NCBI RefSeq assembly: GCF_000332115.1
Contig: NC_020156.1
Location: 1,240,001 to 1,304,000 of the forward strand
Origin: Nonlabens dokdonensis DSW-6
Lineage (GTDB): Bacteria; Bacteroidota; Bacteroidia; Flavobacteriales; Flavobacteriaceae
Reading direction: 5' to 3'
DNA: 64,000 nucleotides
How positions within the stretch are numbered: position 1 is the first letter of the stretch; each line of letters starts with the position of its first letter. Shown here piece after piece: positions 24,809-34,492 of the stretch. The translations under genes were made by a program, and so were the position numbers. A model generated the notes under the pieces. It was given only the letters and a program-made list of their open reading frames with translations. It had not been told where the DNA came from and searched no databases.

Positions 24809-26083
24809 ATGAAACTGCAATTTACATTATTACTTGTTTTAAGTCTCGCTTTCGCGAAAGCGCAAACCACATACATACACGCAGGTCACCTTCTAGATAC
24901 CGAAAAAGGAAAATGGATGGAACAAATGACCGTTACCATTGAGAACGGAGAAGTTCAAAGTGTAGAAAATGGATATAGAACTATTCCATCTGATGCAGAT
25001 TATTATGACCTAAAAGATAAATGGGTCATGCCAGGTTTTACGGATATGCACGTTCACATGGAAACAGAATACAATCCGCATGCTTATGTGCAAAAATATG
25101 TGGATGATCCAGCAGATGTTGCTTATGATTCTGTAAAATATGCTGAGATCACATTGCTATCTGGTTTTACCACCGTTAGAGATTTGGGCGGTAGCGGAAT
25201 TAATATTTCGCTACGCGATGCTATTAACAAAGGAAAAGTACCTGGCCCAAGAATTTTCACAGCTGGAAAGTCCATCGCAACAACCGGCGGTCATGCCGAT
25301 CCTACAAATGGTTCTAATCAAAAATTAATGGGCGATCCAGGACCAAGAGAAGGCGTGGCAAATAGCCCAGCAGAAGGAAGAGAAGCCGTAAGACATCGTT
25401 ATAAAAATGGTGCAGACTGTATTAAAATCACCGCGACTGGTGGCGTACTGAGTGTTGCAAAAAATGGGAGCAATCCGCAATTTACTGTTGCAGAGATTAA
25501 AGCGATTACAGAAACAGCAAATGATTATGGTTTTCATGTGGCAGCACATGCTCATGGAGATGAAGGAATGTACCGTGCTGTAGAAGGTGGCGTTAATACC
25601 ATTGAACATGGTACTTATATGAGTGAACGTACTATGGAATTAATGATAAAGAAAAATTGCTATCTCGTTCCTACGATCACCGCAGGAAAAGAAGTAGCAC
25701 AAAAAGCCGAAGTTGAAGGGTTTTACCCAGAAATTGTAGTTCCTAAAGCGAGAACTGTAGGACCGCAAATCCAAGGAACATTTGCAAGAGCTTATAAAAA
25801 AGGAGTACCTATTGTTTTTGGAACTGACGCAGGTGTTTTTGCTCACGGGCAGAATGCAAAAGAATTTGGTTTTATGAACGAAGCTGGAATGCCAGTTATG
25901 GAAACCTTGCAAAGTGCCACCATCACACCAGCAAAAATCTTAAAACTAGAAAATAAAATAGGTCAAGTAAAAAAAGGCTTTTATGCAGATATTATTGCTG
26001 TATCAGAGAATCCAGAAAAGAATGTGACTGTTCTAGAAAAAATGGATTTTGTTATGAAGGATGGAGTGGTTTATAAGAGGTGA
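24809..26083 (+). CDS. Secreted amidohydrolase (prolidase/imidazolonepropionase-like)
   Basis: The 424-residue protein has a signal peptide (residues 1-18; palindrome codes LAFAKAQ at its end) and a metal-dependent amidohydrolase TIM-barrel. Metal ligands visible: the HxH of DMHVHME, KITATGGV (carboxylated Lys region), AHAHGDEG, NTIEHGTY, and Asp in GTDAGVFAHGQ. This set is typical of enzymes that hydrolyse Xaa-Pro or related amides in the periplasm. The exact substrate is unknown. It is preceded by the toxin-antitoxin pair (divergent) and followed by the DUF559 repeat unit. Confidence 0.85.
   Translation: MKLQFTLLLVLSLAFAKAQTTYIHAGHLLDTEKGKWMEQMTVTIENGEVQSVENGYRTIPSDADYYDLKDKWVMPGFTDMHVHMETEYNPHAYVQKYVDDPADVAYDSVKYAEITLLSGFTTVRDLGGSGINISLRDAINKGKVPGPRIFTAGKSIATTGGHADPTNGSNQKLMGDPGPREGVANSPAEGREAVRHRYKNGADCIKITATGGVLSVAKNGSNPQFTVAEIKAITETANDYGFHVAAHAHGDEGMYRAVEGGVNTIEHGTYMSERTMELMIKKNCYLVPTITAGKEVAQKAEVEGFYPEIVVPKARTVGPQIQGTFARAYKKGVPIVFGTDAGVFAHGQNAKEFGFMNEAGMPVMETLQSATITPAKILKLENKIGQVKKGFYADIIAVSENPEKNVTVLEKMDFVMKDGVVYKR
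24847..24862. repeat. Dispersed palindrome copy (perfect)
   Basis: CGCTTTCGCGAAAGCG at the end of the amidohydrolase signal peptide, read as AFAKA just before the probable cleavage site. Confidence 0.9.
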
Positions 26084-26163
26084 TATCTCAGCCTTAAAAG
26101 GTCAGTTTCTTCACGGTAAATCTTAACGAATCATTTATTAGAAATCTATCGTTTAGAAGCAGA

Positions 26164-26312
26164 GTTTTAATAAACGAAAGACTAAAAACTTCCACCCTTT
26201 AGGGTTGGGGAAAGAAGTTTTGGAGTTAATATTTACAATTTTTATTAGCTAAGGAAGTTTTAAAAACCACAAAAGCCGAAACCTTTACCCCAACCCTAAA
26301 GGGTGAGGTTTC
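26164..26312 (+). repeat. Left copy of the DUF559-flanking repeat
   Basis: This ~145-bp sequence is a diverged direct repeat of 26706-26850. It begins with a relic reading frame (VLINERLKTSTL then TAG at 26200-26202) matching the C-terminus of the DUF559 protein. Inside it, 26194-26214 pairs with 26283-26304 as an inverted repeat (ACCCTTTAGGGTTGGGG and complement). The relic suggests that a gene copy once preceded it. Confidence 0.8.
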
Positions 26313-26327
26313 TATATCTTCAATAAT

Positions 26328-26741
26328 ATGAAAAAAGAAGAAATCGATTATCTGAAAATTGAAGGGATGTTTGCTGGAGCAACTGCTGAAGTTAGAAAAT
26401 TTGCGATACAACTACGAGCAAATACTACCGAGTCTGAAAATAAACTATGGGATTATTTAAAGACAAAACCAAATGGTTTAAAATTCAGGAGGCAGCATCC
26501 TTTTAACTTATATATACTTGATTTTTATTGTCATAAATTAAGGTTAGCAATAGAAATTGACGGCGGCTATCACTTTACAAGACTACAACAAGAAAAGGAT
26601 AGAGATAGAACTCTAGAAATTTCAAAGTATAAAGTTGACGTAATCCGATTCACAGATATTGAAGTTATAGATGATTATCCAAATGTCATCGATAAGATCG
26701 ACTCCGTTATAAAGGAAAGGCTGAAAACTTCCAACCTTTAA
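26328..26741 (+). CDS. DUF559 endonuclease-like protein (PD-(D/E)xK fold)
   Basis: The 137-residue protein matches DUF559, a Vsr-related group of the PD-(D/E)xK nuclease superfamily. The core is visible: FRRQHPFNLYILDFYC with the catalytic Asp of LDFYC, then AIEIDGGYH with the Glu-x-Asp pair, and VIRFTDIEV further on. A preceding helical N-terminus (residues 1-40) contains LRANTTESENKLWDYLK, a typical DUF559 opening. Biochemical activity is uncertain for the family. Its last 12 codons lie inside the right repeat copy, and an equivalent relic appears in the left copy. Its stop codon belongs to the repeat. No operon partner is present. Confidence 0.88.
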   Translation: MKKEEIDYLKIEGMFAGATAEVRKFAIQLRANTTESENKLWDYLKTKPNGLKFRRQHPFNLYILDFYCHKLRLAIEIDGGYHFTRLQQEKDRDRTLEISKYKVDVIRFTDIEVIDDYPNVIDKIDSVIKERLKTSNL

Positions 26742-26850
26742 GGTTGGTGAAAGAGTTTTTGGGATTGACATTTGCAATTTTTACTTGTTTAGAAAGTTTT
26801 GGAATCTAAAAAAACCGAACCTTTTTCCCCAACCGTAAAGAGTGAGTTTT
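26706..26850 (+). repeat. Right copy of the DUF559-flanking repeat
   Basis: It aligns throughout with 26164-26312, including the CAATTTTTA stretch in the middle. Its first 36 bases are the last codons of the DUF559 gene. Inverted arms lie at 26731-26753 and 26821-26846 but are more degenerate than in the left copy. Confidence 0.8.
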
Positions 26851-26874
26851 CCGCAAAAAATCATATTATAAACA

Positions 26875-26912
26875 AAAAGAGCTGTTTTCGAATGAAAACA
26901 GCTCTTTTTTTT
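26875..26912. terminator. Bidirectional terminator
   Basis: AGAGCTGTTTTC, GAAT and GAAAACAGCTCT form a perfect 12-bp stem with an A-run before and a T-run after. It can serve the DUF559 unit on the plus strand and the large secreted-protein gene on the minus strand. Confidence 0.85.
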
Positions 26913-26946
26913 ATGAATTACCTTATCTATATGGCGATGCGATTTA

Positions 26947-29900
26947 CTAGAGCTTATAGCTTAAAATTACTTTTTTAACAACAGTATTTTTACCGTTGCT
27001 TACATTCAATAGATAGAGACCGTTTGTTAAGCTAGATAGATTATCTATAGTAACTACACCATTTGAAATGCTGTCAAACTCTCTAGCAATTACTTTTTGA
27101 CCTAAAGTATTAAATAGTGTTACTTCTACCTTTCCTTCAGTAACTATTCCTAAATAGATATTAAGTAAATCACCATTTACAGGATTAGGGAATATGCTAA
27201 CTGCGTCGTTAAATGAAAGTTCTTCATTTCCTAAAGTACTCATCTGGAATTCTATCTGGAATCTAGAAGGATTAATACTTTGTGCATTATTCAAATCTAC
27301 TGTAAAATTATATGCGGTAGAACTATTTTGTACAAGCTCTGTGATGTTTCCTGTAAGATTATCTTTTAAATAAACAGTAAACCCTGGCAATACGTCTAAG
27401 GTTGCGTTAATAGTATAGGCTGTGGTTAAGTAATTAGTGACACTCAATCCTATTACTTCATTTACTGTAGGTAATGTTCTACTATCAACTGATAGCAACT
27501 CACCTGTAGTCTTTGCAATTGACATGTTCACATTTAATCCATCAAGCTTTACCGCATCATTGACATCAATATTTAAATTGTGAGAGTTATCGAAGTCTAT
27601 ATAAAGACCATCACTCTCTGATAGGCCATTATTAAAACGGCTGGTTTGATATAATTTCAGTCGTAGAGCCTGTGTCAATGGTGTGGTGTTAAAAACTCCT
27701 CCGTTGTTATTTCCAGACACTTTATTTGCCTCATTTATAGTAACTGATGAAGATCCCGCAGCGTCTGCCAAGAAAACTGCTTGTCCTGCATCAAGTACAT
27801 TAGTTGCAACACCTGCAGTTCCCATTCCCGTAGTCATATTGATTGTAGAATATCCGCCTCTTGTTCCTAGGTTAGGATCCCAGTAATACATAAATGAAGT
27901 AGTTCCTGTTGCTGTGCCTACCATAGAGACTTTAGACTGGAATGGATTTGCAAGAGCAAAGAATTGACCTGCGGCAATTCCAGGTGTAACTGTCATGGAT
28001 CCTGTTCTTAAAGTACCTGTTGCTCTTAATGTAGTTGCAGTATGAGTAGCGTTATTGATTGATAGGTCCGTAGTTCTATCTCCGCGCACAAACAAACGAT
28101 AGTAGTCTCCTGTATTTAATACTTGAGTATGTGTGTTATTTATGCTTGTCCATGATTGATTTGCTGCATCCCAAGTAAACATGCTGTTATTACCAGAAAG
28201 AGTTTCATCAAGACCAGTAGTAGTATTTACAGTTCCAACAGTTCCTGATATTTGAACGCCAAATCCTGTAGCATTACTTCCAGATTCTTGCCAGCTATCA
28301 AATACCGTAGGTCCAGAAACTGTAGACCCTATAAACCTATACGCTCTGTTACCAGCAGGAATATAACGTTGAACATTAACATTTCCAGTAATAGATCCAG
28401 GATCTACTTGATCAACTCGTGCTGTTCCTAAAGCATTTGATGCTAATGTTATATTACCGTTTGCGTTTAGAGAACCTCCAGAGATAACGTCTAGTTGTTT
28501 AGAAACAATTTGTGTCCCATTAACTATAGCAACGCCACTTGCTCCTACGGTTAGATTAGTCATAGATCCAGTTCCTGTTACAACAGCTGTGGCGCTGTTT
28601 AAAATAACTTGACTTGATCCAGAAATTGCGCCGTTATTAACTACATTTCCAGTAACCATAATATTACCATTATCTGCTTCAATAGAAGCGCCAGACTCAA
28701 TCGTTAAATTTGCTACGCTTATACCACTTGATAATGACGCCATACTACCAGATTGTACGATCATATTATCTGAAGATGTAATTGCTCCTTCTGGTGTATT
28801 GTTCCACACAGAGCCATTCCAAACGTATGTTACGTTATCACTTAAAATAGTTTGCCAACTACCTCTTCCATAAGTCGCAGCTCTAAGGATTCCAGTTGTA
28901 GGTGTAGGATAATAAATTTCTAAATCAGTCACTGCACATTTTGGTAAATCCGTTAAATACGGCACGGCTGAAGTCATTAAATTATCAACTGCATAAACTC
29001 CTATATCAGCCCCTATATATACTTCGTCATTAACACTATTTTTTCGATAGACGATTGTATTCATAGGAATATTAGGCAATCCATTGGAAACATTTACCCA
29101 AGTAGTACCACCATCTGTCGTTTTATACACTTTTTCTCCTGCAGCATATCCTGAAAATACCACCCAGACTTTTGATGCATCGGTATTTGAAACCGCCAAG
29201 TTTTTTAATTTAGCAGATGCGACTGGTAATCCACTTGTTATATTCGACCATGTTGATCCAGAATTTGTTGATTTTGAAATAACATTATCTTTAATAACAT
29301 AAATGGTACTTGTATTGCTTGGAGCTATTTCAAATCTTAAAATGTTTTTATCTATTGGTGTTGGTGCTGTTGTTCCAGTTTTTGAAGCTGTTGGATTTGC
29401 AGTAAACCAATCGTTTGAAACATATAAATCCTTTCCGCTTCCAATATAAATCTTGTCTATATCTACAGGATCTTGTTTAATAGGTGTAAACCAATCTCCA
29501 CTAGGTAAAGCAGGCGTAAAGGTTAAATTACTAGTGGTTGTTCCACCATCAGTGGATATAAAGAAAGATCCATTTACTGTAGATGATATTAAAACATTAT
29601 CATTAGAGCGATCAACAAAACCATCTTCACCATCACCACCGCTTAACACAGACCAAGACCCTGAATTATATTTTAATGAACCGATATCTTGCAATCCAGC
29701 AAAGAAAAAGTTCGGACTTAATGAAGACAAAGCGATATTTGTTTGTTGACTAACTGCAATGTTATTCGTCATATCAGTCCAAGTTACACCATCATCAGTC
29801 GTTTTTGATACGCCACCATCACAAGTCGTAAAAAAGGTAGTATTACTGCCTGGCATATATGCGATATATTGAATGTCAGCATGAATATAAGGCTCTGGTT

Positions 29901-31206
29901 CTGAATTTTGTCCAGGATATGCTGGATTTGCTCCTAACCAATAGGTAATACGTGTCCAATTTACTCCTCCATCTGTAGATTGCCATTGATTAATACCACC
30001 AATGGTTACTTTGTCTTCATTTACTGGAGAAACTGCGATTGCAAGATCATGAAATGCTTGTCCACCTACTGAAGCAGCAGTTGGGTTAGCACTTGAATGT
30101 AAGATGTTTGGTGTTGAAGCTGTGGATTGTTTTACGAAAGTATCTCCACTATCAGTAGAGCGATAAAAGCCTTCAAATCCTTGATCACTACTTTTACCTA
30201 TAATAGCATACACATAACTATTATCCGCAGCTGTTACCGCCATTTCAATTCGCTCAACATCAGCAGCATTAGGTAAGTCTACTGAAGTATTAGCTACCCA
30301 ATTAATACCACCATCGGTAGACTTATAAATTTGACTACCTGCAGCATAAGCAATTGTAGAACTTCCTGGCTTGTATTTTACATCAGATAAAGGGTCAAAT
30401 ATAGTTTGCGTTTCAAAGCTATCCCAACCATCTATTGTTCTAAAAATACCTCCATCGGTAGAGATCATCATAACTAAAGGGTTGTTAGGGTCCATAACTA
30501 TTTTAGATATTCTGTAATTATCAGATACCGTCCATACTAATCCTGTCGTGTTCCAATTAGCTCCGCCATCTGTAGATTTCAGAACACCAATACTTCGTCT
30601 ATCGCTTTCTCTATCGCCAGTTGCTAAATACATTAAATTAGGATTAGTAGGATGAATTACTAAACCTGAGCAACCTATAATTGACAAGTAATCTGTATTT
30701 GTTGTCCAAGATGTACCGCCATTAGTTGATTTCCATAAACCGCCGTCAGGAGCACCTACGTACATTGTTGTTGATGGACTAATGGGATCAAAGGTTATAA
30801 AATTTATTCGTCCAGAACCAGCATCATAACCTGAAGCTACAGAACCTTGATTTAAAGTTGTCCAGCTAGATGTAGCCGCAATAGTTTTCATCTGGTTATT
30901 GGCATTATTAGCAAACTCGCTATTGTAACGTTGTTGCCATGCAATAAAATTAGGATAGGTGTTAGAAGGTAAAGACAAATCTCCAGAAGGGTACACTTTA
31001 TCTTCTATTTGATTCTCCCAACGTTTAAATATTTTATAGCCTTGACCTTTTTCTGGAGTCTTGTTTGACCAATAATTATTAAATTCAGTTTGAAGCTCAT
31101 AAAAGGATTTTTCGCTAGCTGCCATCTTCGACCAGCTTTTATCGTTTTGAGAGAACATCAACATGGAGAGTAACAATGCTAATGCAGTTATATACTTATG
31201 TTTCAT
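26947..31206 (-). CDS. Very large T9SS-secreted BNR/sortilin-like repeat protein
   Basis: This 1419-residue secreted protein has a signal peptide (residues 1-20, ending FSQ). The N-terminal half (to about residue 800) contains many BNR/sortilin-type beta-propeller repeats marked by KSTDGG, KTTDGGTTW and similar stretches. A middle module (about residues 990-1190) begins RAYRFIGSTV and includes YYWDPNLGTRGGY; the same module occurs in the gene at 44912. The C-terminus (from about residue 1340; SIFPNPVNGDLL to VVKKVILSYKL) is a type A T9SS sorting domain. It would be exported across the outer membrane and anchored or released at the surface. It has its own promoter and terminator. Glycan or surface binding is an inference. 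Confidence 0.85.
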   Translation of the reverse strand: MKHKYITALALLLSMLMFSQNDKSWSKMAASEKSFYELQTEFNNYWSNKTPEKGQGYKIFKRWENQIEDKVYPSGDLSLPSNTYPNFIAWQQRYNSEFANNANNQMKTIAATSSWTTLNQGSVASGYDAGSGRINFITFDPISPSTTMYVGAPDGGLWKSTNGGTSWTTNTDYLSIIGCSGLVIHPTNPNLMYLATGDRESDRRSIGVLKSTDGGANWNTTGLVWTVSDNYRISKIVMDPNNPLVMMISTDGGIFRTIDGWDSFETQTIFDPLSDVKYKPGSSTIAYAAGSQIYKSTDGGINWVANTSVDLPNAADVERIEMAVTAADNSYVYAIIGKSSDQGFEGFYRSTDSGDTFVKQSTASTPNILHSSANPTAASVGGQAFHDLAIAVSPVNEDKVTIGGINQWQSTDGGVNWTRITYWLGANPAYPGQNSEPEPYIHADIQYIAYMPGSNTTFFTTCDGGVSKTTDDGVTWTDMTNNIAVSQQTNIALSSLSPNFFFAGLQDIGSLKYNSGSWSVLSGGDGEDGFVDRSNDNVLISSTVNGSFFISTDGGTTTSNLTFTPALPSGDWFTPIKQDPVDIDKIYIGSGKDLYVSNDWFTANPTASKTGTTAPTPIDKNILRFEIAPSNTSTIYVIKDNVISKSTNSGSTWSNITSGLPVASAKLKNLAVSNTDASKVWVVFSGYAAGEKVYKTTDGGTTWVNVSNGLPNIPMNTIVYRKNSVNDEVYIGADIGVYAVDNLMTSAVPYLTDLPKCAVTDLEIYYPTPTTGILRAATYGRGSWQTILSDNVTYVWNGSVWNNTPEGAITSSDNMIVQSGSMASLSSGISVANLTIESGASIEADNGNIMVTGNVVNNGAISGSSQVILNSATAVVTGTGSMTNLTVGASGVAIVNGTQIVSKQLDVISGGSLNANGNITLASNALGTARVDQVDPGSITGNVNVQRYIPAGNRAYRFIGSTVSGPTVFDSWQESGSNATGFGVQISGTVGTVNTTTGLDETLSGNNSMFTWDAANQSWTSINNTHTQVLNTGDYYRLFVRGDRTTDLSINNATHTATTLRATGTLRTGSMTVTPGIAAGQFFALANPFQSKVSMVGTATGTTSFMYYWDPNLGTRGGYSTINMTTGMGTAGVATNVLDAGQAVFLADAAGSSSVTINEANKVSGNNNGGVFNTTPLTQALRLKLYQTSRFNNGLSESDGLYIDFDNSHNLNIDVNDAVKLDGLNVNMSIAKTTGELLSVDSRTLPTVNEVIGLSVTNYLTTAYTINATLDVLPGFTVYLKDNLTGNITELVQNSSTAYNFTVDLNNAQSINPSRFQIEFQMSTLGNEELSFNDAVSIFPNPVNGDLLNIYLGIVTEGKVEVTLFNTLGQKVIAREFDSISNGVVTIDNLSSLTNGLYLLNVSNGKNTVVKKVILSYKL

Positions 31207-31233
31207 AGCTTTATTTTAAAAAAATTGAGGCTA

Positions 31234-31268
31234 CAAATGTAAATAAGTATTAAGAAAGCATTAACAAA
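31234..31268 (-). promoter_or_regulatory. Promoter of the large BNR protein
   Basis: On the minus strand TTTG (31268-31265) and TACATTTG (31241-31234) are 23 bases apart, inside the 17-23 range of the Bacteroidetes pattern. The start codon follows about 28 bases later. Confidence 0.6.
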
Positions 31269-31335
31269 AAGACTACGCAAGTACTACTCATAAATAAATT
31301 TACTCTTACTTAGAAATTATTTATAATGTTGATTT

Positions 31336-32910
31336 TCAAGAAAATGATTCTTTTAAATAATCACTTAACTTCATATTCTTCTGTTTTAGATTAAGTTTTG
31401 AACTGATTCTATACCTTTTACTTTCCACAGCTCTGACAGAAGAATTTGTAAATGAACTGATTTCTTTATTGGTAAAATCCATAAACAAATAGTAGCATAT
31501 AATTTTTTCTGATGAATTTAGTTTTGGATGTTTTGTGGAAAGTTGATTGAAAAAGTCTACGTTAAGATCATTTATTAAATTTAAATGATCTTCTCCACTC
31601 GAAAATAGCGTTGAAGAGTTTAATTGAATCTTTTTGTACAACTCTTTGACTCTGTTTTGTTGCTCCTTTAATTCAGAAATAGCTGCAATATTTTTTATTT
31701 CTATTTTTATTTCTGAAAGATAACCTTCGATCCCTTTTACCTTTGCTTTTAATTTCTCGTGATTATCTTTTAAATAGGCAAATTCATCTTTGTTTTTTTT
31801 GAAGTTTCGAATTATTTGTTTAGTTTTTTTATTCTTAATTAGATAAAAACCTAAACCTATAAGTAAAACTGCAGAAAGCGATATGGCCCATGTTTTAGTT
31901 AATTCTTTTTTTCTTTTTTCAACATTTAGTTCATTTTCAGATTGCAGTAACACATCTCCGATAAGTAAACTAGCATCCATTGTTTTTCTCAACACATTAT
32001 CTTCTAAGAAGCGCAAAGAATCTATGTAATTGTTTTTGGATTGGTAATTCTTTTCGTAATCAAAATAGTCTGCGTAAAGATTAAAATAGTTTCTTTTATC
32101 TTCATCAGTCATAGCGTCTTTAACCCTTTTTGATTTATTAAGATAAAAAAGGGTGGAGTCCATCGCTTTATCATTGAAATGAAATTCCGCAAAGTCTCCA
32201 TAAAGAGTCGCTAAATGTGAATTATACAATGCAGGTGTTATACTAGTATCAGCCTTCAAGTTTTTAAGGTTGTTGAAATAAACGTGAGCTTCTGTAAGAT
32301 TGTCTAATTCAAGATAATTAGATGTTATTAAAAACAAGCCGTACAATTGATAATAACCATCGTCTTTGAAACTTTTATAATGTTCTAAATTATCGAGTAA
32401 TATGTTATTACTATTGATAAAGTTTCCCTTGTTCAATTCATCTAAAGCTTCCATTTGAGTAACTTCCGCTAGTCCTTGTCTATTATCAGCCAAAGTATAA
32501 TAGTCATGAGCTTTATCTAAAAAGTGATATGCACTAGAATCTTTTTTTCTAATGTAGGCGCTGTAAAATAATTCTAAAGAAGCCCAACCAGCTAGGTCGT
32601 AATTATTCTCTAGCTCAGCATATTTTAATGTCAAAATACTATTTTGATATTGTTTAGCGTCTTCCTCATTTTTTGAATTGATCAATACTTTTAACTCATA
32701 ATAACAAGCTATATGTCCTTTTATGCTTTCACTTAAAGGTTTAGGGATAGAATCTAAATATTGTTGAGCAATGAAGTGATTAGAATCAATTGTATTACTC
32801 GCTGAGTCTAAAAACTTTTCACCATGAGAAGTCTGCGCATTAATAGTAATAACACCCACTAAGTTTAAAAAAAATAATACAATGACTTGATATAGTTTCA
32901 CTAATTGCAA
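31336..32910 (-). CDS. Membrane TPR protein with LuxR-type DNA-binding domain
   Basis: The 524-residue protein begins with a signal peptide (residues 1-25, ending NAQ). A periplasmic helical repeat region follows (about 30-335), of the TPR kind. One membrane segment spans residues 341-358, then a coiled coil (about 365-430), and finally a LuxR-type helix-turn-helix (about 460-524: LNSSEKIICYYLFMDFTNKEIS and VRAVESKRYRISSKLNL). This design, sensing outside and DNA binding inside, is common in Bacteroidetes. The ligand and targets are unknown. It is upstream of the large BNR protein gene on the same strand, whose own promoter suggests separate transcripts. Confidence 0.85.
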   Translation of the reverse strand: MQLVKLYQVIVLFFLNLVGVITINAQTSHGEKFLDSASNTIDSNHFIAQQYLDSIPKPLSESIKGHIACYYELKVLINSKNEEDAKQYQNSILTLKYAELENNYDLAGWASLELFYSAYIRKKDSSAYHFLDKAHDYYTLADNRQGLAEVTQMEALDELNKGNFINSNNILLDNLEHYKSFKDDGYYQLYGLFLITSNYLELDNLTEAHVYFNNLKNLKADTSITPALYNSHLATLYGDFAEFHFNDKAMDSTLFYLNKSKRVKDAMTDEDKRNYFNLYADYFDYEKNYQSKNNYIDSLRFLEDNVLRKTMDASLLIGDVLLQSENELNVEKRKKELTKTWAISLSAVLLIGLGFYLIKNKKTKQIIRNFKKNKDEFAYLKDNHEKLKAKVKGIEGYLSEIKIEIKNIAAISELKEQQNRVKELYKKIQLNSSTLFSSGEDHLNLINDLNVDFFNQLSTKHPKLNSSEKIICYYLFMDFTNKEISSFTNSSVRAVESKRYRISSKLNLKQKNMKLSDYLKESFS

Positions 32911-33054
32911 GGTATACTTGAAAGACGTTAAAAATATAAAACGGATAGTTATAAGCCTAATTTATCACCATACAAGATTATAAAAGTCTTATTTAGTAAT
33001 GTCAATAACCTTAAAGCAAATTACTACTAGAATTTTAAAACAATACCAATAAAC

Positions 33055-34395
33055 TTACAACGCACTGTGATTCTTAAAACCTTTCTCTTCAAGATATTTC
33101 ACGTATTCATGTGTATTTACTGTAGCTTTTAAATCATGTAAAAGATTGTACAGCCCAAAAAACGTCCGGTTAATATACAAAAAGTGTTTACTACCACGAT
33201 TACCATTCATTTTGCGCAATTCTTTGTCGTTGCTGTATTTTTCACTAAGTGAAGAAATTTCATCCCAAAAACCTGGGTCTGAAAAGTCAAATGTCTTCTC
33301 TTGAAAAGGCTTTGTGAATAAACTTAGCATTTCATGAAACAACGCGCTGAAATAGGTAATTTCTTTTTCGCTATCGTCATCTCTAAGAATTTCTAATAAG
33401 AATAATTTCTCTTTGAAAGTTGCTGGATCATTAATATTTTCTGGAATCGCAAGCTCAAAATACGGCTGGTAAAATTCGTCAACAATTTCTTTTATACAAC
33501 CAAAGTCAATGGCTATTAATTCATGATCTTTTGAAATCAAGAAATTTCCAGGGTGAGGATCTGCATGAACGGCTTTAAGACCGTGCATTTGAAACATGTA
33601 GAAGTCCCAAAGTGTTTGTCCTAATTTATTTCCAGTTTCTGCAGAGAAATCTGTTTTTGCAAACTCGCTTAGATGCTGCCCAGTCATCCAGTCCATGGTA
33701 ATAATACGCTTGCTGGATAGCTCTGGATAGTATTTAGGGAATTTAAGGTTAGGGATATGTGAACAAGCTTCTGTAATTTCTACACTTTGTTTTACCTCAA
33801 GCGTATAATCTGTTTCTTCAGTTAATTTATCTTCAACTTCAGAAAAATATCTTTTGGAATCATCACCTTTAAGATTGAACATTTTAATGGCTATAGGTTT
33901 TACCATCGCAAGATCGCTACCTATTGATTCTGCCACACCAGGATATTGAATTTTTACAGCTAGTTCCTTTCCATCTTTAGTGGCTCTGTGCACTTGACCT
34001 ATGCTCGCCGCATTTACTGAGTCTTTCGAGAATGTATCATAGATTTCTTCTGGAAAAGCTCCTTGATATTTTTTGAATGTCTTCCTTACTAGTGGTGCTG
34101 AAAGTGGCGGCACACTAAATTGCGCCAAGCTAAATTTCTCTACATAAGCGCCAGGCAACAAGCTCTTATCCATAGAAAGCATTTGCGCTACTTTAAGTGC
34201 GCTACCTTTTAAACTCTTTAGTCCATCATAAATATCAGTCGCATTATCTTCATCGAGTGAAGAGCGGTCCATTGACGGATTTACTGCCTTTTTAGAATAA
34301 TATTTTAGATAATTCGCACCTATTTTAGCTCCAGTTTTCACTAGTTCTGTGGTGCGTCCTATTTTACTGGTAGGTATTTTGTCTAGTGTTTTCAT
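33055..34395 (-). CDS. AarF/ABC1/UbiB-like kinase family protein
   Basis: The 446-residue protein carries the features of the ABC1 (UbiB/AarF) atypical kinase family: the KxGQ-like motif as KVAQML near residue 68, the AASIGQVHRA nucleotide-binding loop near residue 124, the catalytic HADPHPGNFL and the IDFG metal-binding motif. Members act in quinone synthesis or lipid homeostasis, in many cases as ATPases. The usual KxGQ is here KVAQ, a deviation worth noting. The TetR-type gene lies just upstream with a 97-base gap holding palindromic sequences. Function in this organism is not known. Confidence 0.88.
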   Translation of the reverse strand: MKTLDKIPTSKIGRTTELVKTGAKIGANYLKYYSKKAVNPSMDRSSLDEDNATDIYDGLKSLKGSALKVAQMLSMDKSLLPGAYVEKFSLAQFSVPPLSAPLVRKTFKKYQGAFPEEIYDTFSKDSVNAASIGQVHRATKDGKELAVKIQYPGVAESIGSDLAMVKPIAIKMFNLKGDDSKRYFSEVEDKLTEETDYTLEVKQSVEITEACSHIPNLKFPKYYPELSSKRIITMDWMTGQHLSEFAKTDFSAETGNKLGQTLWDFYMFQMHGLKAVHADPHPGNFLISKDHELIAIDFGCIKEIVDEFYQPYFELAIPENINDPATFKEKLFLLEILRDDDSEKEITYFSALFHEMLSLFTKPFQEKTFDFSDPGFWDEISSLSEKYSNDKELRKMNGNRGSKHFLYINRTFFGLYNLLHDLKATVNTHEYVKYLEEKGFKNHSAL

Positions 34396-34411
34396 AGCTT
34401 GATAGTAATCT

Positions 34412-34427
34412 CGCTTTTGCGAAAGCG
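34412..34427. repeat. Dispersed palindrome, one-mismatch variant
   Basis: CGCTTTTGCGAAAGCG lies between the TetR-type and AarF-like genes; one base breaks the symmetry. Confidence 0.6.
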
Positions 34428-34461
34428 GAAATACAATAACTCTATTATTTCAGCCTATTTT

Positions 34462-34477
34462 AGTTTAAATTTAAACT
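34462..34477. promoter_or_regulatory. GTTTAAA palindrome upstream of the AarF-like gene
   Basis: AGTTTAAATTTAAACT is a perfect 16-bp palindrome in the gap before the AarF-like gene, followed by TTTAAGTTTAA. It shares GTTTAAA with the palindrome at 35241-35250 upstream of the TetR gene and may be an operator of that regulator. Confidence 0.4.
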
Positions 34478-34492
34478 TAGATTTAAGTTTAA

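Larger units (their letters stand above)
26164..26850 (+). mobile_element. Candidate repeat-bounded DUF559 unit
   Basis: A DUF559 endonuclease-like gene lies between two related inverted-repeat sequences in direct orientation. The left copy keeps the 3' end of a DUF559 frame and the right copy supplies the gene's own final codons and stop. This suggests insertion or duplication of a gene-plus-repeat unit. There is no transposase, so mobility would depend on the endonuclease or host functions. The call is an inference. Confidence 0.5.

Noticed and set aside
26164..26850. DUF559 unit as a classical insertion sequence
   Set aside because: There is no transposase, no clean terminal inverted repeats around the whole unit and no target-site duplication that I can recognise.
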